The notes below the pieces were generated by a model. That model searched no databases. It was given only the letters and a program-made list of their open reading frames with translations, and was not told the DNA's origin. A DNA stretch of 64,000 bases from Proteiniclasticum ruminis (lineage in GTDB: Bacteria > Bacillota > Clostridia > Clostridiales > Clostridiaceae): the NCBI RefSeq assembly GCF_900115135.1, contig NZ_FOVK01000001.1, positions 558,001 through 622,000 on the forward strand. Direction: 5' to 3'. Below are positions 45,216-53,727 of this stretch, piece after piece. Positions within the stretch are counted from its first letter, which is position 1, and each line of letters begins with the position of its first letter. Made by a program: the position numbers and the translations under genes.

Positions 45216-45237
45216 ATAATATTCCTCCTGCAAAATA

Positions 45238-45259
45238 TGGACAATACACTTTATGTCCA
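45238..45259 (-). other. Hairpin before the fakA ribosome binding site
   Basis: TGGACA/TGTCCA with a 10 nt loop lies just upstream of the fakA Shine-Dalgarno. It could affect initiation. Confidence 0.35.
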
Positions 45260-45292
45260 TGCCACTTCTCATTATCCTACTAAAATTATAAG

Positions 45293-45314
45293 AAAACCCT
45301 ACTGCTAGGGTTTT
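45293..45314 (-). terminator. Terminator-like hairpin in the fakA leader
   Basis: AAAACCCTA, a 4 nt loop and TAGGGTTTT, followed by CTTATAATTTT. It lies after the predicted fakA promoter, so it is either the asp23 terminator or an attenuator of fakA. Confidence 0.6.
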
Positions 45315-45336
45315 ATAATAAAATATACCATCTGCT

Positions 45337-45366
45337 ATTATACTAAAGGTTGACTGTTGAAATCAA
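45337..45366 (-). promoter_or_regulatory. Promoter of fakA
   Basis: TTGATT, 18 bp, TATAAT on the minus strand, about 120 bp upstream of the fakA ATG. Confidence 0.6.
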
Positions 45367-45406
45367 ACTTTAAAGGTAATTTCTTAAAAAATCTTAAGAT
45401 TTAATC

Positions 45407-45754
45407 TTAGAAACGCACACCTTCTATATTTACAACAATACTGTTCACCTTGAGTCCTAGATAGTTTTCCACATTGTATCGAACTTTTTGGATAATATTA
45501 TTGGCAATGACAGATATCTTAGTTCCATATTCCACAACCACAAAAAGGTCAATGGACAGCTCATTGTTCTTCGCATTGATCTTAACGCCCTTATTCAGAT
45601 GCTCTACGCGAATCAGTTCCCACAGTCCATCCTTGGTATTCTTTGCAGCCATACCGACAACTCCATAGCACTCCATGGTAGATAGTCCAACCACATTGGC
45701 GATGACATCCTCAGAGTATGAAATATGTCCGAGTTCATTTGTTAATCCAATCAT
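45407..45754 (-). CDS. Asp23/Gls24 family envelope-associated protein (YloU)
   Basis: A 115-residue protein of the Asp23/Gls24 family, which is membrane-associated in staphylococci and linked to envelope stress. Conserved pattern: ISYSEDVIANVVGLSTMECYGVVGM and the C-terminal NIIQKVRYNVENYLGL with VNIEGVRF. The asp23-fakA (yloU-yloV) pair is standard. Its leader folds into two strong hairpins, and rpmB diverges from it. Confidence 0.93.
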   Translation of the reverse strand: MIGLTNELGHISYSEDVIANVVGLSTMECYGVVGMAAKNTKDGLWELIRVEHLNKGVKINAKNNELSIDLFVVVEYGTKISVIANNIIQKVRYNVENYLGLKVNSIVVNIEGVRF

Positions 45755-45852
45755 GAAACTTCCTCCTCAATCCAGGCAGTACGTTCCGCACTCCCGGTAA
45801 ACCTTCAGTGCGTGCGCTTATGGCAAAAGCCTTGATAAGCACACGTGTTATC
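45755..45852 (-). promoter_or_regulatory. Highly structured leader of the asp23 gene
   Basis: The minus-strand leader contains hairpin 1 (GTGTGCTTAT paired with ATAAGCGCAC, 45812-45844, capped by GGC-TTTT-GCC) and, without a gap, hairpin 2 (GCACT/AGTGC, 45788-45811, with an inner GGTTTACC). Neither is followed by a T run. The length is about 100 nt from the predicted start of transcription. I do not recognise a known riboswitch class. Confidence 0.55.
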
Positions 45853-45858
45853 CCTATA

Positions 45859-45887
45859 ATGATATTATATTTTCATCAAGACTTCAA
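45859..45887 (-). promoter_or_regulatory. Promoter of asp23-type gene
   Basis: TTGAAG, 17 bp, TATCAT on the minus strand, about 105 bp before the start codon. Confidence 0.5.
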
Positions 45888-45915
45888 TATAAAGAAATTT
45901 TGGTCTAAAATTATG

Positions 45916-45945
45916 TTGCATTCTCTTCGTATATTATGATAGAAT
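45916..45945 (+). promoter_or_regulatory. Promoter of rpmB
   Basis: TTGCAT, 18 bp, TAGAAT on the plus strand, about 75 bp before the rpmB ATG and back to back with the asp23 promoter. Confidence 0.6.
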
Positions 45946-46018
45946 GGTATCTGTTCAAAACAAATAATAATATAAGCTTTTGAGAAGAGTAGTATCTCTC
46001 AGGAGGAGGTGTATTTTA

Positions 46019-46210
46019 ATGGCAAGAAAATGCGATATCTGTAATAAAGGTGTAGTTGCTGGTGTACAGTATTCTCATTCACACAGACAATCTAAGAGAA
46101 CATGGGCACCAAACCTAAAAAGAGTACGTGCTGTTGTTAACGGAACTCCCCAGAGAGTTAACGTTTGTACTAGATGCCTACGTTCCGGTAAGGTTGAAAG
46201 AGCGGTATAA
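46019..46210 (+). CDS. rpmB: Large ribosomal subunit protein L28, zinc-binding form
   Basis: The 63-residue L28 begins MARKCDICNKGVV and ends VNVCTRCLRSGKVERAV; its four cysteines (5, 8, 50, 53) mark the zinc-dependent form. ATG 46019 follows AGGAGGAGG; the longer frame runs through the leader. It is a lone gene on the plus strand with its own promoter and terminator, opposite to asp23, as in Bacillus. Confidence 0.96.
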   Translation: MARKCDICNKGVVAGVQYSHSHRQSKRTWAPNLKRVRAVVNGTPQRVNVCTRCLRSGKVERAV

Positions 46211-46225
46211 CAGAGTAAGAAATTG

Positions 46226-46262
46226 TAGCTGATCCTTTACGGGATCGGCTATTTTACTTTTT
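46226..46262 (+). terminator. Terminator of rpmB
   Basis: TAGCTGATCC, loop, GGGATCGGCTA with one wobble, followed by TTTTACTTTTT on the plus strand. Confidence 0.8.
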
Positions 46263-46276
46263 ATGCAGAATAAATC

Positions 46277-46324
46277 AAGGAAGTATGGAAAAGTGATGTT
46301 TCACATTCTATACTTCCTTTTTTA
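46277..46324. terminator. Second terminator between rpmB and thiN
   Basis: A long imperfect stem (AAGGAAGTAT/ATACTTCCTT with further pairing inside) is followed by TTTTTTATT on the plus strand. It separates convergent rpmB and thiN and may serve both. Confidence 0.7.
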
Positions 46325-46960
46325 TTAATCTTCCGTCATGAAAACCAAGAGTGCTCCTTCTGTAAATGTGACAGAGATCTTCTCTTGGATAAACTCATTG
46401 GATATGGTTCTAGGATCGCCGAATTTGAGCTCATAGTTCCATAATGGATACTTTACCCCTTTCACACCAAAGCCCCTCACAGGGCCTCTAAACCCCTGAA
46501 AAGAGATGTATCTGCCGAAATCCCTCTCGATGACTCCAGGAGATTTCATGAGAAAGATTTTATTATGATCATCATACATGTACGCTCTGATACCTTTTTC
46601 CAGGCTCTGGTCCAGCAGGGCTAAATTTCCGGCGAAATGATCCAATCGGTTGCCGGTGCATCCCAAGAAATCAATCTCATCCACCCCCAGGATAATTGCC
46701 TCATGAAGCGCCGCTTCCGTGTCTGTGAAGTCTTTCTCTTCATCATAGGATTTAACGATGGTCTTATCCAGAAAAAATGAAAGAGTTTCCTTCGAAATAG
46801 AGTCAAAGTCCCCCACGAGAAGATTCGGGACAATGTTCTCGTCACGGAAAAACTCAGCTCCTTTATCCACCGCAATCAGATATGTGTCTTCTCTGCACAG
46901 CTTATCAAAAAGTGACCGGCTTGGTTTTTTCCCGCCCGATACAATAATCGCCTTACTCAT
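46325..46960 (-). CDS. thiN: Thiamine diphosphokinase
   Basis: ThiN makes thiamine diphosphate from thiamine and ATP. The 211-residue product has VAVDKGAEF, the catalytic VGDFDSIS near residue 50 and CTGNRLDHFAGNL. ATG 46960 overlaps the rpe stop by 8 bp (ATGAGTAA). It is the last gene of rsgA-rpe-thiN, a common order in Firmicutes. Confidence 0.95.
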   Translation of the reverse strand: MSKAIIVSGGKKPSRSLFDKLCREDTYLIAVDKGAEFFRDENIVPNLLVGDFDSISKETLSFFLDKTIVKSYDEEKDFTDTEAALHEAIILGVDEIDFLGCTGNRLDHFAGNLALLDQSLEKGIRAYMYDDHNKIFLMKSPGVIERDFGRYISFQGFRGPVRGFGVKGVKYPLWNYELKFGDPRTISNEFIQEKISVTFTEGALLVFMTED

Positions 46961-47609
46961 AACTGGCCCTTCGGAGTGCGCTGATATTGCTCTCAATCTC
47001 TCCATTCCTATACACTGCAGATCCTGCAACCACTACATCGCATCCGGCTTCCACCGCCATCTTGATTGTATGGACATCAATTCCACCATCGATTTCAATA
47101 AGAAGCTCCGGATTCATGATTTCCGCCATTTTCTTCAGTTCCCTTACTTTATCCAGTGTATACGGAATAAAGCTCTGACCACCAAACCCAGGATTCACAG
47201 ACATGATGAGAACCAGATCCAGCTTATGAAGAATGGGTTTCAGCACATCCACGGGTGTGGCCGGGTTCAGCGTTATTCCCGCCTTCAGACCTTTCGATTT
47301 GATTTTCTCAATGGCACGGTCCACATGAACTTCGGCTTCATAATGAAAATTGATGAGGTCAGCTCCTGCATCTGCAAAAGCATCAATATAGCTGCTTGGA
47401 TTGACAATCATCAGATGGACATCAAAGAGCTTATCTGTATAAGGTCTGATGGCTTTAATGACCGGGAGTCCAAAGCTGATGTTTGGAACATAAGATCCAT
47501 CCATCACATCAATGTGGATCCAGTCTGCACCAGCCTCGTCGGTTCTTTTTATATCTCTGCCCAGATTCGCAAAATCAGCAGATAGGATTGATGGGGCAAT
47601 TTTTACCAT
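46953..47609 (-). CDS. rpe: Ribulose-phosphate 3-epimerase
   Basis: Rpe interconverts ribulose 5-phosphate and xylulose 5-phosphate. The 218-residue TIM barrel has SILSADFANLG, DWIHIDVMDGSYVPN with metal ligands, DVHLMIVNP, MSVNPGFGGQSF and EIDGGID. It overlaps rsgA by 7 bp and thiN by 8 bp. Confidence 0.97.
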   Translation of the reverse strand: MVKIAPSILSADFANLGRDIKRTDEAGADWIHIDVMDGSYVPNISFGLPVIKAIRPYTDKLFDVHLMIVNPSSYIDAFADAGADLINFHYEAEVHVDRAIEKIKSKGLKAGITLNPATPVDVLKPILHKLDLVLIMSVNPGFGGQSFIPYTLDKVRELKKMAEIMNPELLIEIDGGIDVHTIKMAVEAGCDVVVAGSAVYRNGEIESNISALRRASYE

Positions 47610-48466
47610 TTTCTTTTATTCTCCTCTAACAGTTCATTGTAATATTTGACATAATAATTATATCTCTCCACAGCGATTGTTTTGCCGACCTCATCCTTCA
47701 CTCTGCAGCCCGGCTCTTTATCATGGTTGCAGCCTTGAAAGCGGCAATGACCTTCATGGGCATGAAACTCCGGAAAATAATCCTTCAGCTCCTTCGCTTC
47801 CATGGTCATCTCCATGGTGGAAAAACCCGGCGTATCCACGAGCAGAGCATCGTCAACAGCAATCAGCTCACTGTGCCTCGTCGTATGCTTTCCTCTTTTC
47901 ACTTTCTCAGAAATAATACCCGTCTCCATTTTTTCAGATCCTGCCAGTTTATTGAGCAGTGTGGACTTCCCCGCACCCGATGGACCGCATAATACGGTAA
48001 TCTGATTCTTCAGCCCCTTGAGGAGCTCCTCCAGACCAGTCCCATCCTTTGCAGTGATAAAATGAATTTGGTATCCTGTTCCTTTGAACAGCTCTTTCAA
48101 CTGTATCTTCTCATTCTCCGTGGCAAGATCACTCTTATTAAAAACAAGCACCGGTTCAATACCATTCTTTTCCAAGGAAATGATGAACTTGTTCAGAAGC
48201 TCAAAATTGATGTCAGGATTTCTCAAAGCAAAAACTACATACGCCTGGCTGACATTCGCCACAAAGGGCCGAACAAGCTCCGAAGTTCTTTCATGGATCT
48301 CATCCACCACATTTCCTTCTGGCGTTGAGACCACAGAAACCCGGTCTCCAACCATCGGTGTAATATTGTTTTTTCTGAATACACCTCGGGCTTTGCATTC
48401 TAAAACTCCCTGTGCAGTTTTTACATAATAGAATCCTGCAATCCCTTTGACAATAATCCCTTCCAT
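47603..48466 (-). CDS. rsgA: Small ribosomal subunit biogenesis GTPase RsgA
   Basis: RsgA is a circularly permuted GTPase that checks late 30S assembly. The 287-residue protein has an N-terminal OB domain, then FNKSDL (G4) before the P-loop GPSGAGKSTLLNKL, DTPGFSTME (G3), and a C-terminal zinc site (HCRFQGCNHDKEPGC). ATG 48466 is chosen over a GTG six codons upstream; AAAGGA precedes it. It lies downstream of prkC after a strong terminator. Confidence 0.95.
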   Translation of the reverse strand: MEGIIVKGIAGFYYVKTAQGVLECKARGVFRKNNITPMVGDRVSVVSTPEGNVVDEIHERTSELVRPFVANVSQAYVVFALRNPDINFELLNKFIISLEKNGIEPVLVFNKSDLATENEKIQLKELFKGTGYQIHFITAKDGTGLEELLKGLKNQITVLCGPSGAGKSTLLNKLAGSEKMETGIISEKVKRGKHTTRHSELIAVDDALLVDTPGFSTMEMTMEAKELKDYFPEFHAHEGHCRFQGCNHDKEPGCRVKDEVGKTIAVERYNYYVKYYNELLEENKRKW

Positions 48467-48501
48467 TGCATCAGTCCTTTCCACTCTTTTCTTTATATTC
48501 T

Positions 48502-48507
48502 ATTATA
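48502..48507 (-). promoter_or_regulatory. Candidate -10 box for rsgA-rpe-thiN
   Basis: TATAAT on the minus strand, 36 bp before rsgA and after the prkC terminator; no good -35 is seen. Confidence 0.35.
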
Positions 48508-48545
48508 ATCTATTTCTTCCTGTTTGTTACTAAAGAATCAGCAAA

Positions 48546-48580
48546 AACAAACAGCCAGCTCACTAAATTGAGCTGGCTGT
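48546..48580 (-). terminator. Terminator of the priA-prkC operon
   Basis: A 12 bp perfect stem (ACAGCCAGCTCA and its complement) with a 6 nt loop, followed by TTTGTTTTTG on the minus strand. Confidence 0.88.
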
Positions 48581-48596
48581 TCACTTTCAGTTCTAC

Positions 48597-50492
48597 TTAA
48601 CCCGCTGGTGTTTCTGCAGGTTCTTCTTCTACCGGTTCAGGTTCACCCAGAACTTCCACCGTGCTTCCATAGGCCACGGGTCCTCTTCCTGGACTCAGCT
48701 CTACCACAAGATCACTGTTCACTGTTCCATCAACAAGCACAGGATTCAGTCCCAACGCTTTCAGGGCAGTCACAGCTTCTCCCGCAGTCTTTCCGATGAG
48801 ATTGCTTGGAATATTCACTTCTGTGTACTCATAAAGCGTGATATTGACCTTTGTTCCTTCCTTTACTTCTGTTGCAGCAGGAAGACTCTGTTCCACAATA
48901 CGTCCGCTTTGCGCTTCATCCCCAGTAGGCACAGTTTTCACTTCGCCAATGGTAAGACCCACAGCTTCAAGAAGAGCTTGCGCCTCTCTTTGTGTACGTC
49001 CCTTCATGTCAGGAACGACAGAAAGAACAATCTCCGGACCTTTAGAAACCACTACATTTACAGCACTTCCCTTTGGCATGGAAGTGTTGACCAGTGGATC
49101 CTGCCCGATGATTTCTCCAGCTGGCACAGTCTCACTGAACTCTTCTGTGGTAGTTCCAAGAATAAATCCGTTATTGCCCAGAATAATTTCTGCAGACTCA
49201 ACGGTACTTCCTGTGATATCAGGGACATAAAGCTTTTCCTCTCCTGCACTCAGTACAACAGAAACGGTGACTCCCTTCTTCACCGAGGTTCCTTCTTCAG
49301 GAATCACTTTAATCACAGTGTTCTCAGGCTGTTCCGATGTCTCGGTTCCAGTAACCTCAAGAACGAGTCCAACCATTTCCAGAGCATCCTCTGCTTCTTC
49401 CTTGGTAAGCCCCATGATTTCAGGGATATCCACTTCTTCTTCCAGAACTTCTCCTGGCTGGTTTCCATTGCCACGGCTGAATACCGCATCCCCAATGAGT
49501 GCACCGAGTACCACAACCAGGATCATAGCAAGGCCAATAATCAGTGTCTTTTTCTTATTGTTTGATGGCTTTTCATCATCATAAATGTCGTTTCTCATAG
49601 TTTTCCTTTCCGGTACTACCGCGTTCATGACTTGTGTGTGGTCTGTATTTACATTTTCATTTGTTTCTAGTCTTTCTCCATTCATCAGCGCACGGAGATC
49701 CATCATCATGTCTTCAATCCTCTGGTAGCGGTCTATAGGATTCTTCTCTGTTGCTTTCAGTATCACTTTCTCCAAGCCAGCGCTCACGGAAGGGTTCAGC
49801 GCCCTGGGTGATGGGAGCGGTTCTTGCATATGCTTCAGTGCAATGGTGATGGGACTTTCCGCATCAAAAGGCACCCGACCAGTGACCATCTCATACATCA
49901 CGATGCCAAGGGAGTATATGTCAGATCTTCCATCTGTCATATTGCCTCTGGCCTGCTCCGGTGAGAAATAATGAGCTGAACCGATGATTTTACCTGAATT
50001 GGTTATGGTCACAGAATCTGAGTGTTTTGCAATACCAAAGTCCGTCACTTTGATCAGTCCATCTTTTGTGAGCATAATATTCTGAGGCTTTATATCACGG
50101 TGAATAATATTGCTGTTATGTGCGGACTCCAATGCACGGGCTATCTGATAGGAATAATTCAGTGTTTCTTCCACAGACAGTTTTCCCTGAGCTTTGATGA
50201 CTTCTTTCAGAGTTTTTCCCTTCACATACTCCATGACAATATAATGGATCTGGTCTTCACTGCCAACATTATAAATGTTGACGATATTGGGATGAGATAA
50301 AAAAGCGACAGCATTAGCTTCCTGCTTAAATTTATCCAGAATATCCTTATTTGAAGAAAACTCTGGCTTCAGCACTTTGACTGCATCATAGCGGTTCAAG
50401 TTCAGATCCAGTGCTTTATATACAACGGACATGCCTCCCTGGGCAATTTTTTCAGTGATTTCATAACGGTTCCCTAATATTTTTCCTATCAT
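48597..50492 (-). CDS. prkC: Membrane Ser/Thr protein kinase PrkC with PASTA domains
   Basis: A Hanks-type kinase that senses muropeptides or lipid II and controls growth, division and spore germination. The 631-residue protein has a cytoplasmic kinase domain with IHRDIKPQN near 130 and the DFG loop (VTDFGIAKH), a transmembrane helix near 317-340 (TLIIGLAMILVVVLGALIG), and four extracellular PASTA repeats (starting near VDIPEIMGLT, LYVPDITGST, VVPDMKGRT and the degenerate NIPSNLIGKT), ending in an acidic proline-rich tail. It overlaps the cognate phosphatase prpC by 4 bp. Confidence 0.96.
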   Translation of the reverse strand: MIGKILGNRYEITEKIAQGGMSVVYKALDLNLNRYDAVKVLKPEFSSNKDILDKFKQEANAVAFLSHPNIVNIYNVGSEDQIHYIVMEYVKGKTLKEVIKAQGKLSVEETLNYSYQIARALESAHNSNIIHRDIKPQNIMLTKDGLIKVTDFGIAKHSDSVTITNSGKIIGSAHYFSPEQARGNMTDGRSDIYSLGIVMYEMVTGRVPFDAESPITIALKHMQEPLPSPRALNPSVSAGLEKVILKATEKNPIDRYQRIEDMMMDLRALMNGERLETNENVNTDHTQVMNAVVPERKTMRNDIYDDEKPSNNKKKTLIIGLAMILVVVLGALIGDAVFSRGNGNQPGEVLEEEVDIPEIMGLTKEEAEDALEMVGLVLEVTGTETSEQPENTVIKVIPEEGTSVKKGVTVSVVLSAGEEKLYVPDITGSTVESAEIILGNNGFILGTTTEEFSETVPAGEIIGQDPLVNTSMPKGSAVNVVVSKGPEIVLSVVPDMKGRTQREAQALLEAVGLTIGEVKTVPTGDEAQSGRIVEQSLPAATEVKEGTKVNITLYEYTEVNIPSNLIGKTAGEAVTALKALGLNPVLVDGTVNSDLVVELSPGRGPVAYGSTVEVLGEPEPVEEEPAETPAG

Positions 50493-51214
50493 TTCAACGC
50501 TTCTCCTCCAAAAATTACTAGCGTGATGTTATCTCTTCCACCTCTTTCTTTGGCCAGATCCACAAGTTCCATCATGGACTTATGCATATCCTGGCTCCCT
50601 GAAAGCTTTTCTAAGATCTCTTGTGCAGAGAGATAATCTGAAAGACCATCCGTGCAAAGTAAATATGTTTCCTCATGTTCCGTCTGCCGTGTATAAGCTT
50701 CAATCTCCACATGAAGATTCGTCCCTACGGCTCTTGTAATGATGTTTTTATTCGGATGATGCTTCGCATCCTCCTCGGTGATTTTTCCAAGATCTACAAG
50801 TTCTTGAACATAACTATGGTCTTTTGTGATTTTCTTAATCTCATTATTGTACACCACATAGAGCGAGCTGTCTCCTACATGCGCGACATCAAGTCTTCCA
50901 TGATGGCTCAGCGCCGCTGTCATAGTTGTTCCCATACCGCTCATGGTTTTCTCTTTAGAAGATAACGCATAAATCTCATGGTTTGCTTTTGTGATTGCTT
51001 TCATCAGCGAGGGCAGAAGCAGTTCCTCCTGCTTTATCCCTTTCATGAAATCAAGTACCGTTTCTTTAGCAAGGGCACTTGCAACTTCACCGGCATTGTG
51101 TCCCCCCATACCATCGCATATCAGAAAAAGGTTGAACACTTCATCCTCCAGGATGCCATAGGTGTCTTCATTCAGTTGTCTGATATTGCCAATATCTGAT
51201 ATCCTTTCTATCAT
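50489..51214 (-). CDS. prpC: PP2C-family protein phosphatase PrpC (Stp)
   Basis: The phosphatase that reverses PrkC signalling. The 241-residue protein has the metal-binding motifs of PPM phosphatases: ICDGMGGHNAGEVAS, HVGDSSLYV, LLCTDGLSDYL and GGRDNITLV. The gene pair prpC-prkC overlaps by 4 bp and follows rlmN by 10 bp. Confidence 0.96.
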   Translation of the reverse strand: MIERISDIGNIRQLNEDTYGILEDEVFNLFLICDGMGGHNAGEVASALAKETVLDFMKGIKQEELLLPSLMKAITKANHEIYALSSKEKTMSGMGTTMTAALSHHGRLDVAHVGDSSLYVVYNNEIKKITKDHSYVQELVDLGKITEEDAKHHPNKNIITRAVGTNLHVEIEAYTRQTEHEETYLLCTDGLSDYLSAQEILEKLSGSQDMHKSMMELVDLAKERGGRDNITLVIFGGEALK

Positions 51215-51224
51215 ATGTTTCTCC

Positions 51225-52259
51225 TCACAGGTCAGCTCTATTTTCCAAGTAGCTTCTTCTCAGCTGCCCACAAGCAGCGTCAATATCTCCACCCATCTCT
51301 CTACGGATTGTGGCTTCAATCCCAGACTGAAGCAGAACATCCTTAAAGCCTTGGATAGACTCATTGGTTGATGGTAAATACAGCATTTCCTTTATTGCGT
51401 TCACAGGGATCAGGTTCACATGAACCTTCATGCCTTCAAGAAGCTTTGCAAGAGCATATGCATTCTCTCTGGTGTCATTGGAACCACGAACCAATGCATA
51501 CTCAAATGAAACTCTTCTTCCAGTTTTGCTCATATAATATTCTACACTATTTAATATCTCCTGAATACTATATTTGTTGGCAATTGGCATGATCTTCTTT
51601 CTGGCTTCGTCTGTAGTCTCATGAAGCGAAATTGCAAGGGTGATCTGAAGCTTCTGATCTGCAAGCTCAATGATTCTATTCACTAGACCGCAGGTGGACA
51701 CTGTAATGTTTCTATGGGACAGATGAAGACCTTCCTTCGCATTCACCAGACTTAAAAACTTCAGCACTGCATCAAAATTATCCAGGGGTTCTCCAGATCC
51801 CATAAGGACCACATGAGAGATTCTTTCGCCCACCACCAGAGAAGCTGCGATGATCTGAGACAGTATTTCTCCTGGCGTCAGATTTCTTACCATACCATCT
51901 TTTGTAGACGCACAGAAGGTACACCCCATTTTACAGCCGATTTGGGAAGATACACACACTGAATAGCCATAATGGTACTTCATGATTACGGTCTCGATGA
52001 TATTTTTATCTTCCAGTACCATGAGCATTTTTATGGTTCCATCCTTGGATACCCGTTTCTCAAGAACTTGAGGCAGTGCCATGTGGAAATGCTCTTTCAG
52101 CTTATCTATAGTGCTCCTATTGAGGGTCTTCATCAGGTCTGGATCCGTAATCCCTTTATATAAATAATCATAAACTTGCTTTGCTCTAAAAGCACTTTCT
52201 CCCCGGCTCACCAGCCAGGCTTTCAGTTCTTCCAGAGAATAATCGTAAATATTTGTCAT
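51225..52259 (-). CDS. rlmN: Dual-specificity 23S rRNA/tRNA methyltransferase RlmN
   Basis: RlmN is a radical SAM enzyme that makes m2A2503 in 23S rRNA and m2A37 in some tRNAs. The 344-residue protein has the cluster motif CKMGCTFC near residues 115-122, GSGEPLDNF, and the C-terminal catalytic cysteine region ending AACGQLRR. ATG 52259 has AAAGGATG upstream; the longer frame has no site. It follows rsmB after about 140 bp that contain the rsmB terminator. Confidence 0.95.
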   Translation of the reverse strand: MTNIYDYSLEELKAWLVSRGESAFRAKQVYDYLYKGITDPDLMKTLNRSTIDKLKEHFHMALPQVLEKRVSKDGTIKMLMVLEDKNIIETVIMKYHYGYSVCVSSQIGCKMGCTFCASTKDGMVRNLTPGEILSQIIAASLVVGERISHVVLMGSGEPLDNFDAVLKFLSLVNAKEGLHLSHRNITVSTCGLVNRIIELADQKLQITLAISLHETTDEARKKIMPIANKYSIQEILNSVEYYMSKTGRRVSFEYALVRGSNDTRENAYALAKLLEGMKVHVNLIPVNAIKEMLYLPSTNESIQGFKDVLLQSGIEATIRREMGGDIDAACGQLRRSYLENRADL

Positions 52260-52359
52260 GCTAACATCCTTTTCCAGAATACTTCTGGATTTCATTCATA
52301 AACATGGACATTTTATCATAAATTATGTTAAATTTCTTTAAATTATTCTTAGAATTTCA

Positions 52360-52403
52360 GAAGAAAACCTCTGGAACGGTTTTCTCAGACCGTCTCAGAG
52401 GTT
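52360..52403 (-). terminator. Terminator-like structure at the end of rsmB
   Basis: AACCTCTG/CAGAGGTT outer arms with an inner GACGGT/ACCGT stem overlap the rsmB stop codon and are followed by TTCTTCT. It may uncouple rsmB from rlmN. Confidence 0.65.
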
Positions 52404-53718
52404 ATGACATTCTTTTCAGTTTGCTGATAAAGAACCCATCCATGGTTTTACCCGGCAAAATGGTAAGAAATCCTTCCGGAGAGTATTGAAGATGATCTCC
52501 TTCCCCAACATTGATGGGAACAGCTTCAAAATCTTTGTGCCGCTCCAGAAACCATCTGACATTCTCTTCATTCTCCGCTTGATTCAGAGTACAGGTGGAA
52601 TACACCAGTGTACCACCAGATGGAATATAGTTCATAGCCGTCTCCAGAAGATCTCTCTGGATTTTCACAAGATCCAGAAGCTCTTCTGGCGTTTTTGTAT
52701 ATTTGATCTCAGGCTTTTTCCTGATGATTCCAAGTCCTGAACAAGGAGCATCCAGAAGCACATGGGCTTTACCCACATACTCAGGCAAAATTTGAAGACC
52801 ATTGTTTTTTCTTATGGTTACAGAGGTCAGCCCCAACCTGTCCCGGTTTTCTCGGATCAGGCGAAGCTTGCTTTCGTAGATATCGAAGGCATGTACCGGC
52901 ACTTGATCATGAAGAAGCTCAGCTAGATGCATTGTTTTTCCACCAGGCGCAGAGCAAAGATCAAGATATTCCTCCCCTTCACTCACCACAAGAGGTGCAA
53001 CCAGCATGGAGCTTTCATCCTGCACCGTAAGAACCCCTTCTCTGAACAGCGGGTTCTGCATCACACTCTTGCCACCTGTCACTTCAATCCCATAAGGCGA
53101 AATGGCTGTTTTTTCAGCACTATAACCAAGCTGCCTTAACTCATCAAGAGCAGCATCCCTTGACATTTTTAGCGTATTCACCCGATAAGTGATAACGGGT
53201 CTTTCATTCAGGCCGCTCAAGATTTCCAGATACTTGTCTCCATACTGATTTTTAAAGAGCTGAATCATCCAGGCAGGAAAAGAGTACTCATAGATCTCTT
53301 GATCCATCTTTTTATTGAATGTATACACTTCATCTTTTTTTCGAAGATATCCACGAAGAACACCATTGACAAACCCGGAGGCTTTCGGCGCTTTTTTCTT
53401 TGTTAGATTCACAGCTTCATTGATGACGGCATAGGGTGGTATGCGATCCAGGAAATGCATCTGGTAAACCGAAATGCGAAGAACATCCAAGACATAACGC
53501 TCTGTCTTCGATAAAGAAATATTTGTATTTCTATTTAAGATCTCATCAATTGTAAGCAGGTATTTCAGTGTGCCATATACAATTTCTGTGAGAAGTCCAA
53601 CATCCTCTTCTTTTACCTGTCCGGACTGAATCGCACGGTCCAGAAGAAGATTGGAGAAAGCTCCCTGATGAAGGACTTTCCCTAAAATCTCCACGGCTGT
53701 TTCTCTGACATTCATCAT
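52402..53718 (-). CDS. rsmB: 16S rRNA (cytosine-967-C5)-methyltransferase RsmB
   Basis: RsmB (Sun) methylates C967 of 16S rRNA. The 438-residue protein has an N-terminal NusB-like RNA-binding domain (LLLDRAIQSGQ, TEIVYGTLKYL), the SAM site LCSAPGGKTMHLAELL, DAPCSGLGIIRKKPE and the catalytic STCTLNQAENE. The first two codons are both ATG; either could start it. It follows the YugP-type peptidase by 9 bp. Confidence 0.95.
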   Translation of the reverse strand: MMNVRETAVEILGKVLHQGAFSNLLLDRAIQSGQVKEEDVGLLTEIVYGTLKYLLTIDEILNRNTNISLSKTERYVLDVLRISVYQMHFLDRIPPYAVINEAVNLTKKKAPKASGFVNGVLRGYLRKKDEVYTFNKKMDQEIYEYSFPAWMIQLFKNQYGDKYLEILSGLNERPVITYRVNTLKMSRDAALDELRQLGYSAEKTAISPYGIEVTGGKSVMQNPLFREGVLTVQDESSMLVAPLVVSEGEEYLDLCSAPGGKTMHLAELLHDQVPVHAFDIYESKLRLIRENRDRLGLTSVTIRKNNGLQILPEYVGKAHVLLDAPCSGLGIIRKKPEIKYTKTPEELLDLVKIQRDLLETAMNYIPSGGTLVYSTCTLNQAENEENVRWFLERHKDFEAVPINVGEGDHLQYSPEGFLTILPGKTMDGFFISKLKRMS

Positions 53719-53727
53719 CGTCTTTCC

